Positions 22,763-32,863 of a stretch of DNA of 64,000 bases are shown piece after piece. Made by a program: the position numbers and the translations under genes. Source of the DNA: Eurosta solidaginis (Eukaryota > Arthropoda > Insecta > Diptera > Tephritidae); contig NC_090323.1 in NCBI RefSeq assembly GCF_040869045.1, forward strand, positions 176,536,083 to 176,600,082. The letters are read 5' to 3'. Numbering within the stretch: the first letter of the stretch is position 1; every line of letters begins with the position of its first letter. The notes under the pieces were generated by a model. The model saw only the letters and a list, made by a program, of their open reading frames with translations. It was not told the origin of the DNA and ran no database searches.

Positions 22763-24533
22763 CACTGAAAGAAGTGGTGCTAGTAAAATCAACAAATCTG
22801 TTCTTTTGTTCTTGACTTCACTGAGATTCAGTGAAATTGATCGAATTATGGCTAATTCGACCGAGTTCTTTGTCAAGCGAACAAATTAGTTCAGTCATTT
22901 CAACAGAAGAGAAATTGTCGCTCCTAAGTTAACAAAATTCTGTAAAATTGACAGATTCCTATTCACTCTAACTGATTTTTCTGTTAACACAACTGATCTT
23001 ACAGGTGTTACAATGCGTGAGCAAATTTCAAAGAGAATTTTACGCTCACTGCGCTCTCTACTTTGTACTGATGACGATGGTGCCAGTTGTTTAAAAAAAC
23101 ACCCAAATAAGAAAACCACTAAATCGAAAAAACACACAAATTGGGAAAACAACAAAAAACTAGTTTTTCAGTTATCAATGCAAAACAAAAAACCCTTTTT
23201 TGAATTTAATGTGCATAACACTGCAAAAAATTATGCGATACATAGACACCTATTTATCGGGTACAATTTTGCAACTTCTCGTCCAAGCAAAATGTAAAAT
23301 TGCGCCCTCTTGTTGCAAAAGTTTTGTTTGAACGAACGGAATTTTTCCAAAATAAGTACTATTTTTTCATGTTATTACGAATTTTCACTCACTAATAAGA
23401 TAATAAAAACATCCTTTTTTAATGTTGATGTTTCCGACAGCATAAAAGTTTGAGTTGTTCTGGAATCGTTTCAAAATAAAGTGTTACGAGAATTAAACTT
23501 GCCGAATTAGATGTATAGTTACTCCATTAGTAAATTACCTTCCAGCGATTTCATTTTTTACTTTTCTATGGCTTACAAGTTCTCTATTTAAAATGTTATG
23601 TCAAACATTTATGTTACAAGTTTTGTTCGAAAAAATCACGTGTGACAACTCTACATGCGAGAGAAGAAATTGAGAATAAGCAGTAAAGTGACGCGCGTCG
23701 AAGTTTAAAACTATAAATTAAATAAATTATAAAAAATATAATTTGGTGAAAGTGCGTTTAATAAAATAATGAGTATAATGTTTAATGTATGTGTATAATG
23801 TTTAATTGTAAAGTTGAAATAAAGTTCTTGAAACCGACGGCAATGTGGTGTAACAAACGGTACCTACATGCTCTTCATTTCGCCAGAGCATGTACTAACT
23901 GGTGTGTGAATATATATGTAGCAAGTATGCGTATTTATGTATTCACATATTTACGTATATACATATATGGCAACATACTTTCATACAAAGCTTTCGATGG
24001 TGATTCGGAACAAGTTTTGTTTATTTGAATTCAGATATAAGTTATTATTATTTTAATTAATATTACTAAATATAGCAATAAAATCATTAAACATTAAATG
24101 TACATTTATACAAATAAAAAAAAAAATACGTAAGTTTAAAAATATATTTATCCGGCTTTTATTTTTTACACAGGTATTAGTGTTATAGGTATGAAAGCTT
24201 TGTTGATATAAAAGTTTACGCTATTGATCTAGAAAAAAACAGAAATATCAGTTATTTCAACAGAATTCACTGTCAGTGTCATTTCGACAATAAACTCTGT
24301 CAATTTAACATTTTATCCTTGTTATTTCGAATGAATGGAAATTCCTTTCATATTAACAGTTTTGATTGGTATTCTTAGGGCGACAGTAATAATTGTTAAT
24401 TTAACAAAGCTATGGGTAAAGTATAATGAAACAACTTGATTCAACATCTTGTTGCGATGGATAAAAATTCACAGAAATATCGGTTGCATTGAACCATATT
24501 TCGGTTGATTTTACCAGTCTTTTTCTTTCAGTG
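22763..24533. mobile_element. Inverted-repeat (foldback-like) DNA element, unclassified
   Basis: The ends are CACTGAAAGAAGTGG...TAAAATCAAC on the left and, as reverse complement, CACTGAAAGAAAAAGACTGG then TAAAATCAAC on the right. Both are flanked by TA (22761-22762 and 24534-24535). The first and last ~300 bp share a loose vocabulary (ATTTCAACAGA at about 22898 and 24254, GTCAATTT, TTAACA) in opposite orientation. The central part (23290-24230) is plain A/T-rich DNA without a transposase. The 94-codon frame at 23013 is lysine-rich chance sequence. Confidence 0.55.
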
Positions 24534-24535
24534 TA

Positions 24536-25080
24536 TGTACATATATAAAAATGCGATACAATTTTATAACATTTCTCAAGCTTTGTTATTCCCATTGCTT
24601 CAATGTGATTTCCTCACCTAATTTAAAAACAAATTTTTTGGCTTTGTTAGTGATCGAAGGATTTTTTGTAAACTAATAACAATACTTAGAACTTTCTATC
24701 TGTTTATTAATATATTTGAATTGTCGAATATCTAAGAGACTGGTGAAGCCAATTCAAATGTGACCTTCAGAAACAGTAATAAATATTGGGTGCCCTTTAT
24801 TACAGAATAGATATTAGATTATTATCATATCGACATGAATAACCTTTTTAGCATATTTGTGAATATACGCTCGAATTTCATTTCTGCTCTATTTCTGTTT
24901 AACACACTATGTGAAAATTTTTAATAGTAATAATTTCCTTTATTTAAGTAGAGCTTCGCTGGCAGAAATTTTTAATAGAAAATCGAGCAACCTTTTTCTG
25001 AAATTCAAATTTAATATTGAGATTTTAAATATTTACTTGAGTACTCAGCGGACTTTGTTCTGCCCGAAAATTAATTTGGT
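24536..25080. other. Intergenic, no gene recognised
   Basis: A/T-rich; a 7-bp direct repeat TACATTC at 25081-25087 belongs to the target duplication of the next retroposon. Confidence 0.4.
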
Positions 25081-25087
25081 TACATTC

Positions 25088-25539
25088 CCCAGCGGGTTAG
25101 GGGGATTAGAATATACCCGAGGTAGGTATGCCTGTCATAAGAAGCGACTGTAGAACCAAATTGATTCAAGGGGTTGTGTAGCGCAACCCTCTCAAGGGGT
25201 TGCCAGCCCAATATATAGCTTATCTAACCCAATTGTCAACCTCCCCTACCCGTGGCGAATCCTATTTCATTAACAGCCGAGGCTCTGGCGACCCTTAGTT
25301 CCTCATGGAACTAGGGGATGGGGAGAGCGACATTGCCTAGAAGGTTGAATATGGTCACATAAATCGTTCCCGAGATGGTCGGACTAAGACCTGATCAATA
25401 TGCGATCTATATCTTAGCTCATACCGGATCTATATCCGGCAAAGGACCATCAACTACGATAACACTCCCAAAAGCTTTCGGGGAGAGTCTTTATCGTCAG
25501 TACAAGAACAACAACAACAACAGCAACAACAAAAACAGC
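25088..25539 (+). mobile_element. (CAA)n-tailed retroposon, family S2, copy 2 (near full length)
   Basis: Starts CCCAGCGGGTTAGGGGGATT, continues with ATACCCGAGGTAGGTATGCC, CGTTCCCGAGATGGTCGGAC and ends in an (AAC)n tract with AGC/AAA interruptions. TACATTC at 25081-25087 and 25540-25546 is the likely target duplication. This copy shows the 5' start that copy 1 lacks. Two short inverted repeats (ATCCGG...CCGGAT-type and CCAAAAGC/GCTTTCGG) suggest a structured RNA. Confidence 0.78.
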
Positions 25540-25546
25540 TACATTC

Positions 25547-25900
25547 AAAAAGTGACCCTCGCTCTTCCTCCTTACTCTATCCCATTCTTTTCTACTTTGT
25601 CAACTTTTTTCTTTTTATTCTTGTCTATCCCTTATTCAATTTACCTCCGCCACACTTCCGAACCCATTCACACTCCCACTTTCAAACCCGTTCGCATTTC
25701 CAGTCCCAGTGCTAGTCCCACTCCCATTCCTACTACCTTTAACACTTCCATTCCTGTTTTTATTCCTATACTCAATACCGCTCCCTCTCAAGTTCCACTG
25801 CTCTATCTTCCACTCCTTTTTTCTCTCTCACTAAAATTCCTCATATATGTGGTCTCTATACGTAGCATTGAATACCTGCTTTTCTGACCGACCGTTTGAA
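25547..25900 (-). repeat. Pyrimidine-rich Helitron-interior-like tract
   Basis: Irregular CCCATTCC/CCAGTCCC repeats like the interior of the Helitron at 31621-32284; near its right end GACCGACCGTTTGAAATAAC echoes the purine-rich tract near 20735 in opposite orientation. The 170-codon forward frame is a composition artefact. Ends not defined. Confidence 0.4.
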
Positions 25901-26009
25901 ATAACTTGCTTTATATAAAAATCTATGAAACTATATGAAACTAGCGCCAGTTTTTAAAATCGCCATCATTTTTGTACGTAGCTATGTACATATAAGGTAT
26001 AGATAATTA

Positions 26010-26425
26010 GTTGAGACGGTTTCCTTCCCGAAAATATTTCTCCCTGCAATTTATCTATATTTCCAGTAAACAGTTGGGGCTTCTGCAAAAAAAAAATTGT
26101 TTGTGCATATCTTTTCGCTCCTTCCTCCTCCTTTCTTTATTTTATCCATATCTCCTCTCCGTATCTTCACCCTTTCACTTTCTCGATTTTTTTTGCTCTT
26201 CTACTGCCACTTTCTTTCCTCTCCGTCAACCGCTCTTTTTGTTTTTATGTTCATCTCCGCTCATTCACTTGCTTCCTCACCATCCAATCTTTTTCTCGTA
26301 CTTCCTTCATTCCAAATTCCCACTTTCTTTCCACTCGCTTACCTTCTCTCTACTTATCCCCCTCTCCGCCTTTTCTTTCTCCTTAATGTGATTTATTACA
26401 GTTTTAATCATGTATCAATATAAAT
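26010..26425. repeat. Pyrimidine-rich low-complexity tract
   Basis: Top strand almost all C/T with scattered A, giving two overlapping phenylalanine/serine/leucine-rich frames that are not genes. Strand asymmetry matches the Helitron interiors elsewhere in the window. Bounds are approximate. Confidence 0.45.
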
Positions 26426-26614
26426 ATGATTTTAAGAATAGGGCTGCACCTGGCCCACTAGGAATGAGTTTCCAGCAAATCGCGTCATAAATTTTAGTTT
26501 TTTGAACAGATTCAGCAAAATAATTACCGTCTCCCTTACCTCTCTTATATTCACTTTCATCTATAAGCGTGTAACACACTTTTTTCACTCAAAAAAATAA
26601 TATAAATTCATCGC

Positions 26615-27220
26615 TAGAGTTGTGCTTTTTCGTTCATTTCAGAGATTCGGTTCTTTCGTTCTTTTTTCTGATGAAAGAACAAGTCGTTCCTTCTGTTCAT
26701 CTGTTCCTTTTTTCAAGCAAATTTGTTCACTGCTGCTGACACCCACGAAAAAAGTCAACAAGTATATATGGGGGTGTGTATGCAGCAATGCTTTGTGTAT
26801 GTATATTTAAATGTGTTATGAATATATAAGTTAATATAATAATTAACTTCAAAAAAAAAAAAAAACTAATTTCGGAAGATGCAGGAAGTTGAAAGAGTAC
26901 AGACACAAATTGTAAATATGAACTTTTCAAGTTTAATAAATGCAATAATTAGTTTCTTACAAAAGATGTTTTTCATAAATAGTCCACACATATCTTTTGT
27001 AGCATTGCCACACATACATATCTTTAGTGTAAATGGCATCATCGACATTCGTGTTCACTGTGAAATTCTACGTACATATGTATGAATTTACAATGTTCGA
27101 GAACGATAAGAGAGAAAGAACTAAAAGAACAAATAGAACCGAAATCGAAAATCTAGTTCACTTGTTCAGTTGAGAGACCCGGTCAATTGAACAAGTTCAG
27201 AACGAAAAGACCCAACTCTA
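26615..27220. mobile_element. hAT-type MITE with 8-bp target duplication
   Basis: 606 bp bounded by TTCATCGC at 26607-26614 and 27221-27228, an exact 8-bp duplication diagnostic of the hAT superfamily. Ends are inverted: TAGAGTTGTGCTTTTTCGTT on the left and TAGAGTTGGGTCTTTTCGTT on the right (reverse complement). Subterminal GTTCTTT/AAAGAAC and GTTCA/TGAAC words repeat in both arms. There is no transposase; it would need a related autonomous hAT. Confidence 0.88.
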
Positions 27221-27647
27221 TTCATCGCTAAAAATATGTAAGTATGTGTATACAAGCACGTTTCTTCCTGTACCTGTGTTCTTTAATTTGCGTCAGCGCT
27301 ACTTTATTCACACACACACAACAACCCAATATTTTGTAGACTGCGATTCGGTGTTTTCTTAATTTATTCATTTAAATTATTATATTGTATTTTTAATTAA
27401 GCATATCGTTAGCTTAATGTGAAAATGTGTTAAGTCACTTTTTTTGAAAAATTTTTTTAATGCAGTTTTATACATGAATTCCAAATGCATCGATCACAAA
27501 AAAAATATAATTTCATTTTTCATTTTTACGTGCTGGGGCAATGATGTGTAAATGTGCTAAGTCGTCAGATGTTAAAAAAAAAATGTGCTAAGTCAACCTG
27601 TCAATAATATCAATCTGAATTACTAGTCATTTCTTTGTACGCGCATG

Positions 27648-28004
27648 TTTTGTTGTTGCTGTATTAACGATAAAGGTACTACCCGAAGGCTTTGGGGAGT
27701 GTTACCGATGTTGATTGTCCTTTGCCGGATATAGATCCGGTACGTTCCGGTAACAAAGCACTATTAAGGTACTAGCCCGACCATCTCGGGAACGATTTAT
27801 ATGACCACATTAAATCTTCTTGGCCGTCCCGCCCTTCCCACCCCCTAGTTCCATGAGGAACTTGGGGTCACCAGAGCCTCGGCTTCCAATGAAACGGGAT
27901 TCGCCACGGTTAGGTGAGGTTAACAATTGGGTTGGAGAAGCTATATGTGGCGCTGGCAACCCCTTGAGAGAGTTGCGAACACAACTCCTTGAAATTGTAT
28001 TCAC
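27648..28004 (-). mobile_element. (CAA)n-tailed retroposon, family S2, copy 3
   Basis: Reverse-strand copy ending in a short CAACAACAAAAC tail at 27648-27660. It keeps CCCGAGATGGTCGGGC, CCCCAAGTTCCTCATGGAAC and the GTTGCCAGCGCCACATAT block, but lacks the 5' part with the GTAAGAGGCGAC motif. Frames on either strand here are chance. Confidence 0.75.
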
Positions 28005-28135
28005 CCAATTGAGACATGCCTTCGGTGTTTGATAAATGCTTTGCTCTGACCATAATCTACTTTAATTCTTACGTATCGATAACTACATGCTTTCTTATAG
28101 ACTAGTTAAAAATAGAAAACAATTCACGCTTAAAT

Positions 28136-28803
28136 TTACATATTTATTAAAATTAATAGTAGTGCTATTTCGATGAATCGATTTGCTAGATGTAGAGTCC
28201 TAGTTATAGGTTCATTCATTGCATAATTCGTTTTATGAGTTATTACGATACACAATCTTTTATGCCGAAAATCACGCAGTGGAATATATGGAATGAACAA
28301 ATTAGATAAATCAGAGTAATTCGTACTAAAGTTTATTATACTATAGGCAAGCATGAGTGAGATAAAAGTTCTTCTGACATGCAAAGCCTGAAGACCAAGC
28401 AATTTGTGCCTGCTGGTATATGATGGGAGGCCGTCTGGCCAGTGAAGCTTGCGTAAAGCAATTTTTGTAAAAATTTTTTGAACTTTCTCAATTTTATAGG
28501 AGTTAGATTCATAGAAATGATTCCACATTATTGAGCAATATTCAAGACCTCTTCTGACCAAGGATATATAAAACGTCATAGGGTCCTTAAAGTCACTTGT
28601 GTTACGTCTACTTAACCCAACCATTGCAACAAATTTTGAAACAATGAACTCAATGTGACTAGAAAAAGAGAGCTTGGAGTCAAAAAGTACACCCAAGCCC
28701 CTACTCTCTTGACAACGATTAAGAGATTTAGCATTTAGTTTGTAGATAAAGTATGTGGCAGTTATCTTTTTAGAATAAGACACAACACAGCATTTTTTGA
28801 ATT
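28136..28803 (-). pseudogene. Jockey/CR1-like LINE RT thumb and C-terminus, 5'-truncated
   Basis: One open frame on the reverse strand. Key pieces: GLGVLFDSKLSFSSHIEFIV, FYISLVRRGLEYCSIMWNHF, KIEKVQKIFTKIALRKLHWP then DGLPSYTSRHKLLGLQALHV. These match the region after the catalytic palm in LINEs of the Jockey/CR1 group. The palm (YADD) is absent, so the insertion is a short 3' fragment. The frame remains open for about 215 codons, so it is fairly young or short by chance. It lies between an S2 retroposon and a SINE inside the inverted-repeat element. Confidence 0.8.
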
Positions 28804-28901
28804 TAAAAATATATTATTGTGTGCGCACCATCCGGCAAAAGGGTCCAGATCAGAACCATTGGAAAAAGTTTGACAAAGAAATAGTATTTTTTTGTGAAAT
28901 A

Positions 28902-29249
28902 TATAAATAAATAAATGTAAAGCGCGATAACCTCCGAAGAGATCTAAGGCCTAGCTTCTCTTCCAATTTGCGTCGTGCTCCTCTTGATTTACCCTACAAA
29001 TTGGCCGGACGGGACCTACATGTTTTATGCCGACTCCGAACGGCATCTGCGAGGCAGATGCGTTTTGACTGAGAGCTTTTCACGGCTGAAATACACTCGG
29101 ATCGCTTGCCAAACACTGCCGAGGGGCGACCCCACTTTCTTCTAATTGAAAAACCTTATTTCTAAAATTTTGACGTTGCTTTGCCCTGGGTGCGAACCCA
29201 GGGCATACGGTGTGGCAGGCGGAGCACGCTACCATCACACCACGGTGGC
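28902..29249 (-). mobile_element. tRNA-derived SINE (family S1), full length
   Basis: Reverse strand, 5' to 3': a tRNA-like head beginning GCCACCGTGGTGTGATGGTA, with CTGCCAC where a tRNA-Gly would have its GCC anticodon and a B box GGTTCGCACCC; a body with TTCAATTAGAAGAAAGTGGG, GATGCCGTTCGGAGTCGGCA and GTCCCGTCCGGCCAATTTGT; and an (ATTT)n tail (top-strand 28903-28917). It should be transcribed by RNA polymerase III and moved by a partner LINE. No clear target duplication was found. It is the reference copy for the five shorter ones in the window. Confidence 0.88.
29178..29249 (-). promoter_or_regulatory. tRNA-like RNA polymerase III promoter head of the SINE
   Basis: The A-box-like TGGTGTGATGGTAGCG and B-box-like GGTTCGCACCC are spaced as in a tRNA, and CCCTGGGTTCGCACCCAGGG forms a perfect T-arm-like stem. 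The acceptor stem does not close, so this is not a functional tRNA gene. Confidence 0.75.
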
Positions 29250-29562
29250 ACTTAGTGTTATCTTTCAATCATTAAAGGGGAGGAGTGATGGGGAAACATA
29301 TTGAGTAAAAAGTGCTAAGTCGGGAGAAAAAATTTGTTTTGAGCGCGGAAATTGTGCTACGTCATAAAATAGCTGCTGGGTTAGCATACATGATTTTTAT
29401 TTACCTTTTTCAAAGCTTCTGCACCCAAAAGTATTGCAACTAAGGCATTCTCATTCACAGTTTACAAGAAAGAATGGTTATTTCAAAAATTATTCATTAT
29501 TTTTCGTCTCTTGTAAAATTTGTAAAAAGTGACTTAGCACATGTTCACATTAAGCTATCGAT

Positions 29563-30045
29563 ATGAAATGTTCAACAAGAAAATTCCCGCACGCGAACAG
29601 CGCAACTGAGACAAACGCCACGAAAAACACAACAGTGGAGAATAAGCAAAACAACTGCGGAGAGTAAAAACAACCTTCTCACAATGAACTGGTAAATATT
29701 GACACTTTCACGGCTATTGCGTTGAATTGCTGACTCAAAACAACGACAGCAGCAGGTGCACTAAATTGAAAAAGTGCAAGTTACAGCGTACAATTAAAAT
29801 AAAAAACAAGTACCAAATGAGCGAGGGTTGTCCTATTTAAATAACTGAAAATGTAATACTATGTTACAAAAGAAATAAAAAAAAAATGATGTTAATTTTC
29901 AATCATTTCATTCACAACAAACAACTGAACTATTTTTCTGCATTTAACAAGAAGGAATACATTCACTGCGAGCAAAGAAGAAGAAATGACTATTGGAAAG
30001 ACCTTTGAAGTAAATGCGAATCCCAAAAGTGTTTTAGTTGTGGGA
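29563..30045. other. Intergenic, no gene recognised
   Basis: A/T-rich spacer with only chance frames. Confidence 0.4.
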
Positions 30046-30629
30046 GGGGTGACATAAGGTCAACGGCTATAACTAAAATTGATCATGGTATAAAATGGTC
30101 ACAGGGTCAAATTTCCAATGGCTGCAATGTCAACGATATTGACATTATGACCAACCTGTTTTCCCGACATGGTAAATAAGTAAACTTTTTTTTTCGCAAC
30201 TGGTTATATGATCAATTATTTTTTCTCATATCCACACTTATGAAAATGTTAACAACTGTTGAATTACAGTTACCTTTCATTGTTTTCCCTATGTATATCT
30301 TTGCTCAGTCGAATGAAAAGTAAAATCTATGTTTATTTATGACCCTATTCTTGTGGAAAATTTTATAAAAACTGTCATAACATACAATTTGGAATAAAAA
30401 ATGGCTTGAGGCACTACTTTTCCTTTCGTTTTAATGCGAATTGGATTAAAAACTGTGGGGGCAAGGATTCCTTTGAAAATGAAAAAAACATATTCCACTA
30501 AACGTCCAACTAATCCTGCAGAAGTTGATCGCTTTTGGGCTGAAATGATCGTAAAACCAAACTGAGACCTCGTATAAATTTATGGCCTTTTGAATTGATC
30601 TTTTTACCGTTGACCTCATCTCACCACCC
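30046..30629. mobile_element. Short inverted-repeat element (MITE-like), unclassified
   Basis: Left end GGTGACATAAGGTCAACGG (30048-30066) mirrors the right end, whose reverse complement is GGTGAGATGAGGTCAACGG (two mismatches in 19). About 580 bp. The words GGTCAA and TTGACC recur near both ends. No target duplication could be read, and there is no coding potential. Confidence 0.55.
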
Positions 30630-31620
30630 GTACAGGCTATTTCAAGAACTCCTAAAAAAGTGAGTCACTCCTTAGTTACCATGAATTTCCTGCCTTAAGA
30701 TGAGGCGAGTTTTTCGCGTTTTCTGAACATTTCGATCTTTCGAATTGAACTTAATAATTCATAAAATCGGTTCTGTCCGGCTTTTTTGCCTTCGTTCCTC
30801 GTATTTGTTTGCGATTTCGCATTTAAGGTAATTTTGTCTCCATTGTGCAAGAATATCCTAAAAGTGAACAAATACCATTATAAATATCCATGGTCCTTGA
30901 GATTGTATCACTTTCCAAACAGAGAAATCCCTAGCTGAGAAAGCAATAGATGGGATACTATTTCATATCGAGGCGACGACTAAGCGCTAAGGTCAACAAA
31001 TCTACGGTCGATGGAGGTCTGCGATATTCTCAAATTTTACTCATAATTAAGGAGATAAATATTGCTAGTCCTTTCCTAGCTTAGTCTCAATTGATGATTT
31101 GAGTAGATACACCGTCACCTATGTACGGATTTAGTTCTGTCTAAGCACAAGTCCCAATAGAGCAGAACCAGAGCAGGCTCCAAGTAGCTCTTTGCTCCCC
31201 ATCTCACCAACTTTCATGTCTTTGGCCAGACTTCCGCAGCCGAAACAACTTCGGGCTGAGTTTTGATTTACTCCAGATCTGCGCCCCTGGAAAATATAGT
31301 TTAAAATGAAAACACAAATAAAATTGAAGTGGGGCCAAACCGGTACACACTCTGGCCACTTTGATCACCAATTTCCATCCAAATCACTCGCAATCGTTCG
31401 ACACCATACCCAAGTAAATAGCGCAAACTACAAAAATACCACGATATATTATAAGAATGGAACAAGGACTTAGGCCAATGTGATTCCTTACGACGAGGTG
31501 CAACTTCTCTGAAATTTTCCATATTTTCTCCCTCATATACTCGCCGCCATATACCGGTGGAGCGGTTTCGAAGAAATTCAGCCACAAACACTGTGTCACG
31601 AGAATATTCTATATATGATA
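30630..31620. other. Intergenic, no gene recognised
   Basis: Reverse-strand frames at 31301-31599 (about 96 and 71 codons) overlap one another and show no domain I know. Nothing else is supported. Confidence 0.4.
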
Positions 31621-32284
31621 TTAGCAGACCCGGCAGACGCTGCTCTGCTTTGGTCTATCTGCAAAGCCTTTAAGCAGTTTTCACCTCTTACTCACATTTT
31701 TCCTATCTCCCCATTTTCCTTATTATTTTTCTCTTCCCGGAAAAAACTTCTCTCTTCCCTCTGCCTTTCTTGTTTTTCTGCGTTTCCTTTTCCCTCTCAC
31801 TCTTTTACCTCGCTTCTTTTCCGTTCCATCTACCCTCGTCTAACTCTATCTCTCTCTTTCCCTCTTTTCTTGTTCTTCTCCATCCCTTTTCCCCAGTTCC
31901 AGTCCCACCCCAAGTCCCAGTCAAAGTCTTAGTCCCAGTCTCATTGCCACTCCCAATCTCATTGGCAGTCTCAGTCCAAGTCCAAGTTACAGTCCCAGTC
32001 CCAGTCGGTCCCTGCTCCATTTCCCGAAAAAAGTATCATAAATACTAATCTAGACAAAAGGCTACCTGTTTGCCCAATTTCAGAAAAATCGAACCGAGAA
32101 CAGAATTTGTTCGAAAAGATCGGTCCCTGGTTCTCTTCCCTGAAAGAAACTTCACAGGAACAGTACCCTATCTTTCAATTTGGATCAAACTGTACACGAT
32201 GTGCAAATTGGATTGAAAGCGGTTTAGTAGCTTAGGAGTCCATAGCGGACAAACAACGTGACTTGAAATTTTTATATATTAAGA
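31621..32284 (-). mobile_element. Non-autonomous Helitron, reverse strand
   Basis: Reverse strand 5' start TCTTAATATATAAAAATTTC at 32284, 3' end GCGTCTGCCGGGTCTGCTAA at 31621 (CTAA fits the CTRR rule), followed by T. The subterminal hairpin AGCAGA..TCTGCC is partly decayed but matches that of the element at 7937-8833. The base before the 5' end is G rather than the usual A, so that side may be mutated. The interior is strongly pyrimidine-rich on the top strand (31690-32010, CCAGTCCC repeats). It lacks the 129-bp monomers of the other Helitron. Confidence 0.72.
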
Positions 32285-32298
32285 CATATTTGACTTGC

Positions 32299-32580
32299 TT
32301 TACATCCGAGAAGATTTACGCAGAGCTTCTCTCCGATTTGCGTCGTGCTACTTTTTGATTTCACCTTCAAATTGGCGGGACGGGACCTATATGAATCATC
32401 ACTGCGAAGCTTTTTATGGCAAAAATTCACTGCCGAGGAGCTATGCCGATCAGAAAGACTTTTTTTTTTACTTGAAAAAACTTTTTAAAATTCTTAATGG
32501 TCTTTTTCCGGCACTTGAAGCCAGGACTTTTGGTGTGTTTTGGCGGAGCACGCTACCACCACAACATGGGTAAACTTTAA
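32299..32580 (-). mobile_element. SINE family S1, old diverged copy
   Basis: Recognisable pieces on the reverse strand: a tRNA-head remnant GTGGTGGTAGCGTGCTCCGC, ATAGGTCCCGTCCCGCCAAT and AGAGAAGCTCTGCG. Several deletions in the body. Confidence 0.7.
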
Positions 32581-32863
32581 CGTCTGCTCCAGCGAGTAGT
32601 ATAATCATCAAATATTTTTTAATTACTTTCATCCATCTGCATTCCCAATGAAGTCCTGAGCTCAGCTCACATTACGAATATACTTTTGTACATAAGTATG
32701 TCAATAAATTTATGTATAGTACTTGGGCATTGTAGCGAAAACTTTTGTAAATGGTTATGGTTAAAATGATTATAATTTAAATTAATTTCAACAATTTTGC
32801 ACATCTACAACCATGAAATATTTATAAAAGACAATAAATCATGTTGAAGAAAATAAAAATAAA

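Larger units (their letters stand above)
27405..29562. mobile_element. Inverted-repeat DNA element with iterated GTGCTAAGTC motif, multiply invaded
   Basis: Left end TCGTTAGCTTAATGTGAAAA then TGTGTTAAGTCAC; right end (reverse complement) TCGATAGCTTAATGTGAACA then TGTGCTAAGTCAC. TA lies outside both ends, and CATATCG precedes both in inverted sense, so the repeat could be a few bases longer. The motif GTGYTAAGTC occurs at 27427, 27554, 27585, 29312, 29354 (variant) and, inverted, 29529. Subtracting the three nested retroelements leaves roughly 0.65-0.8 kb of native sequence, so it is probably a non-autonomous mariner/pogo-like element. No transposase is visible. Confidence 0.7.

Noticed and set aside
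25375..25887. 170-codon open frame
   Set aside because: It runs from a (CAA)n retroposon into a pyrimidine-rich Helitron-like tract; the proline/serine/threonine content is a composition effect.
26011..26423. Overlapping 126- and 108-codon hydrophobic frames that could suggest membrane proteins
   Set aside because: Two frames are open at once because the strand is almost all pyrimidine; there is no signal for a real gene.
29178..29249. A functional tRNA-Gly gene
   Set aside because: The acceptor stem does not pair and the sequence runs straight into the SINE body.
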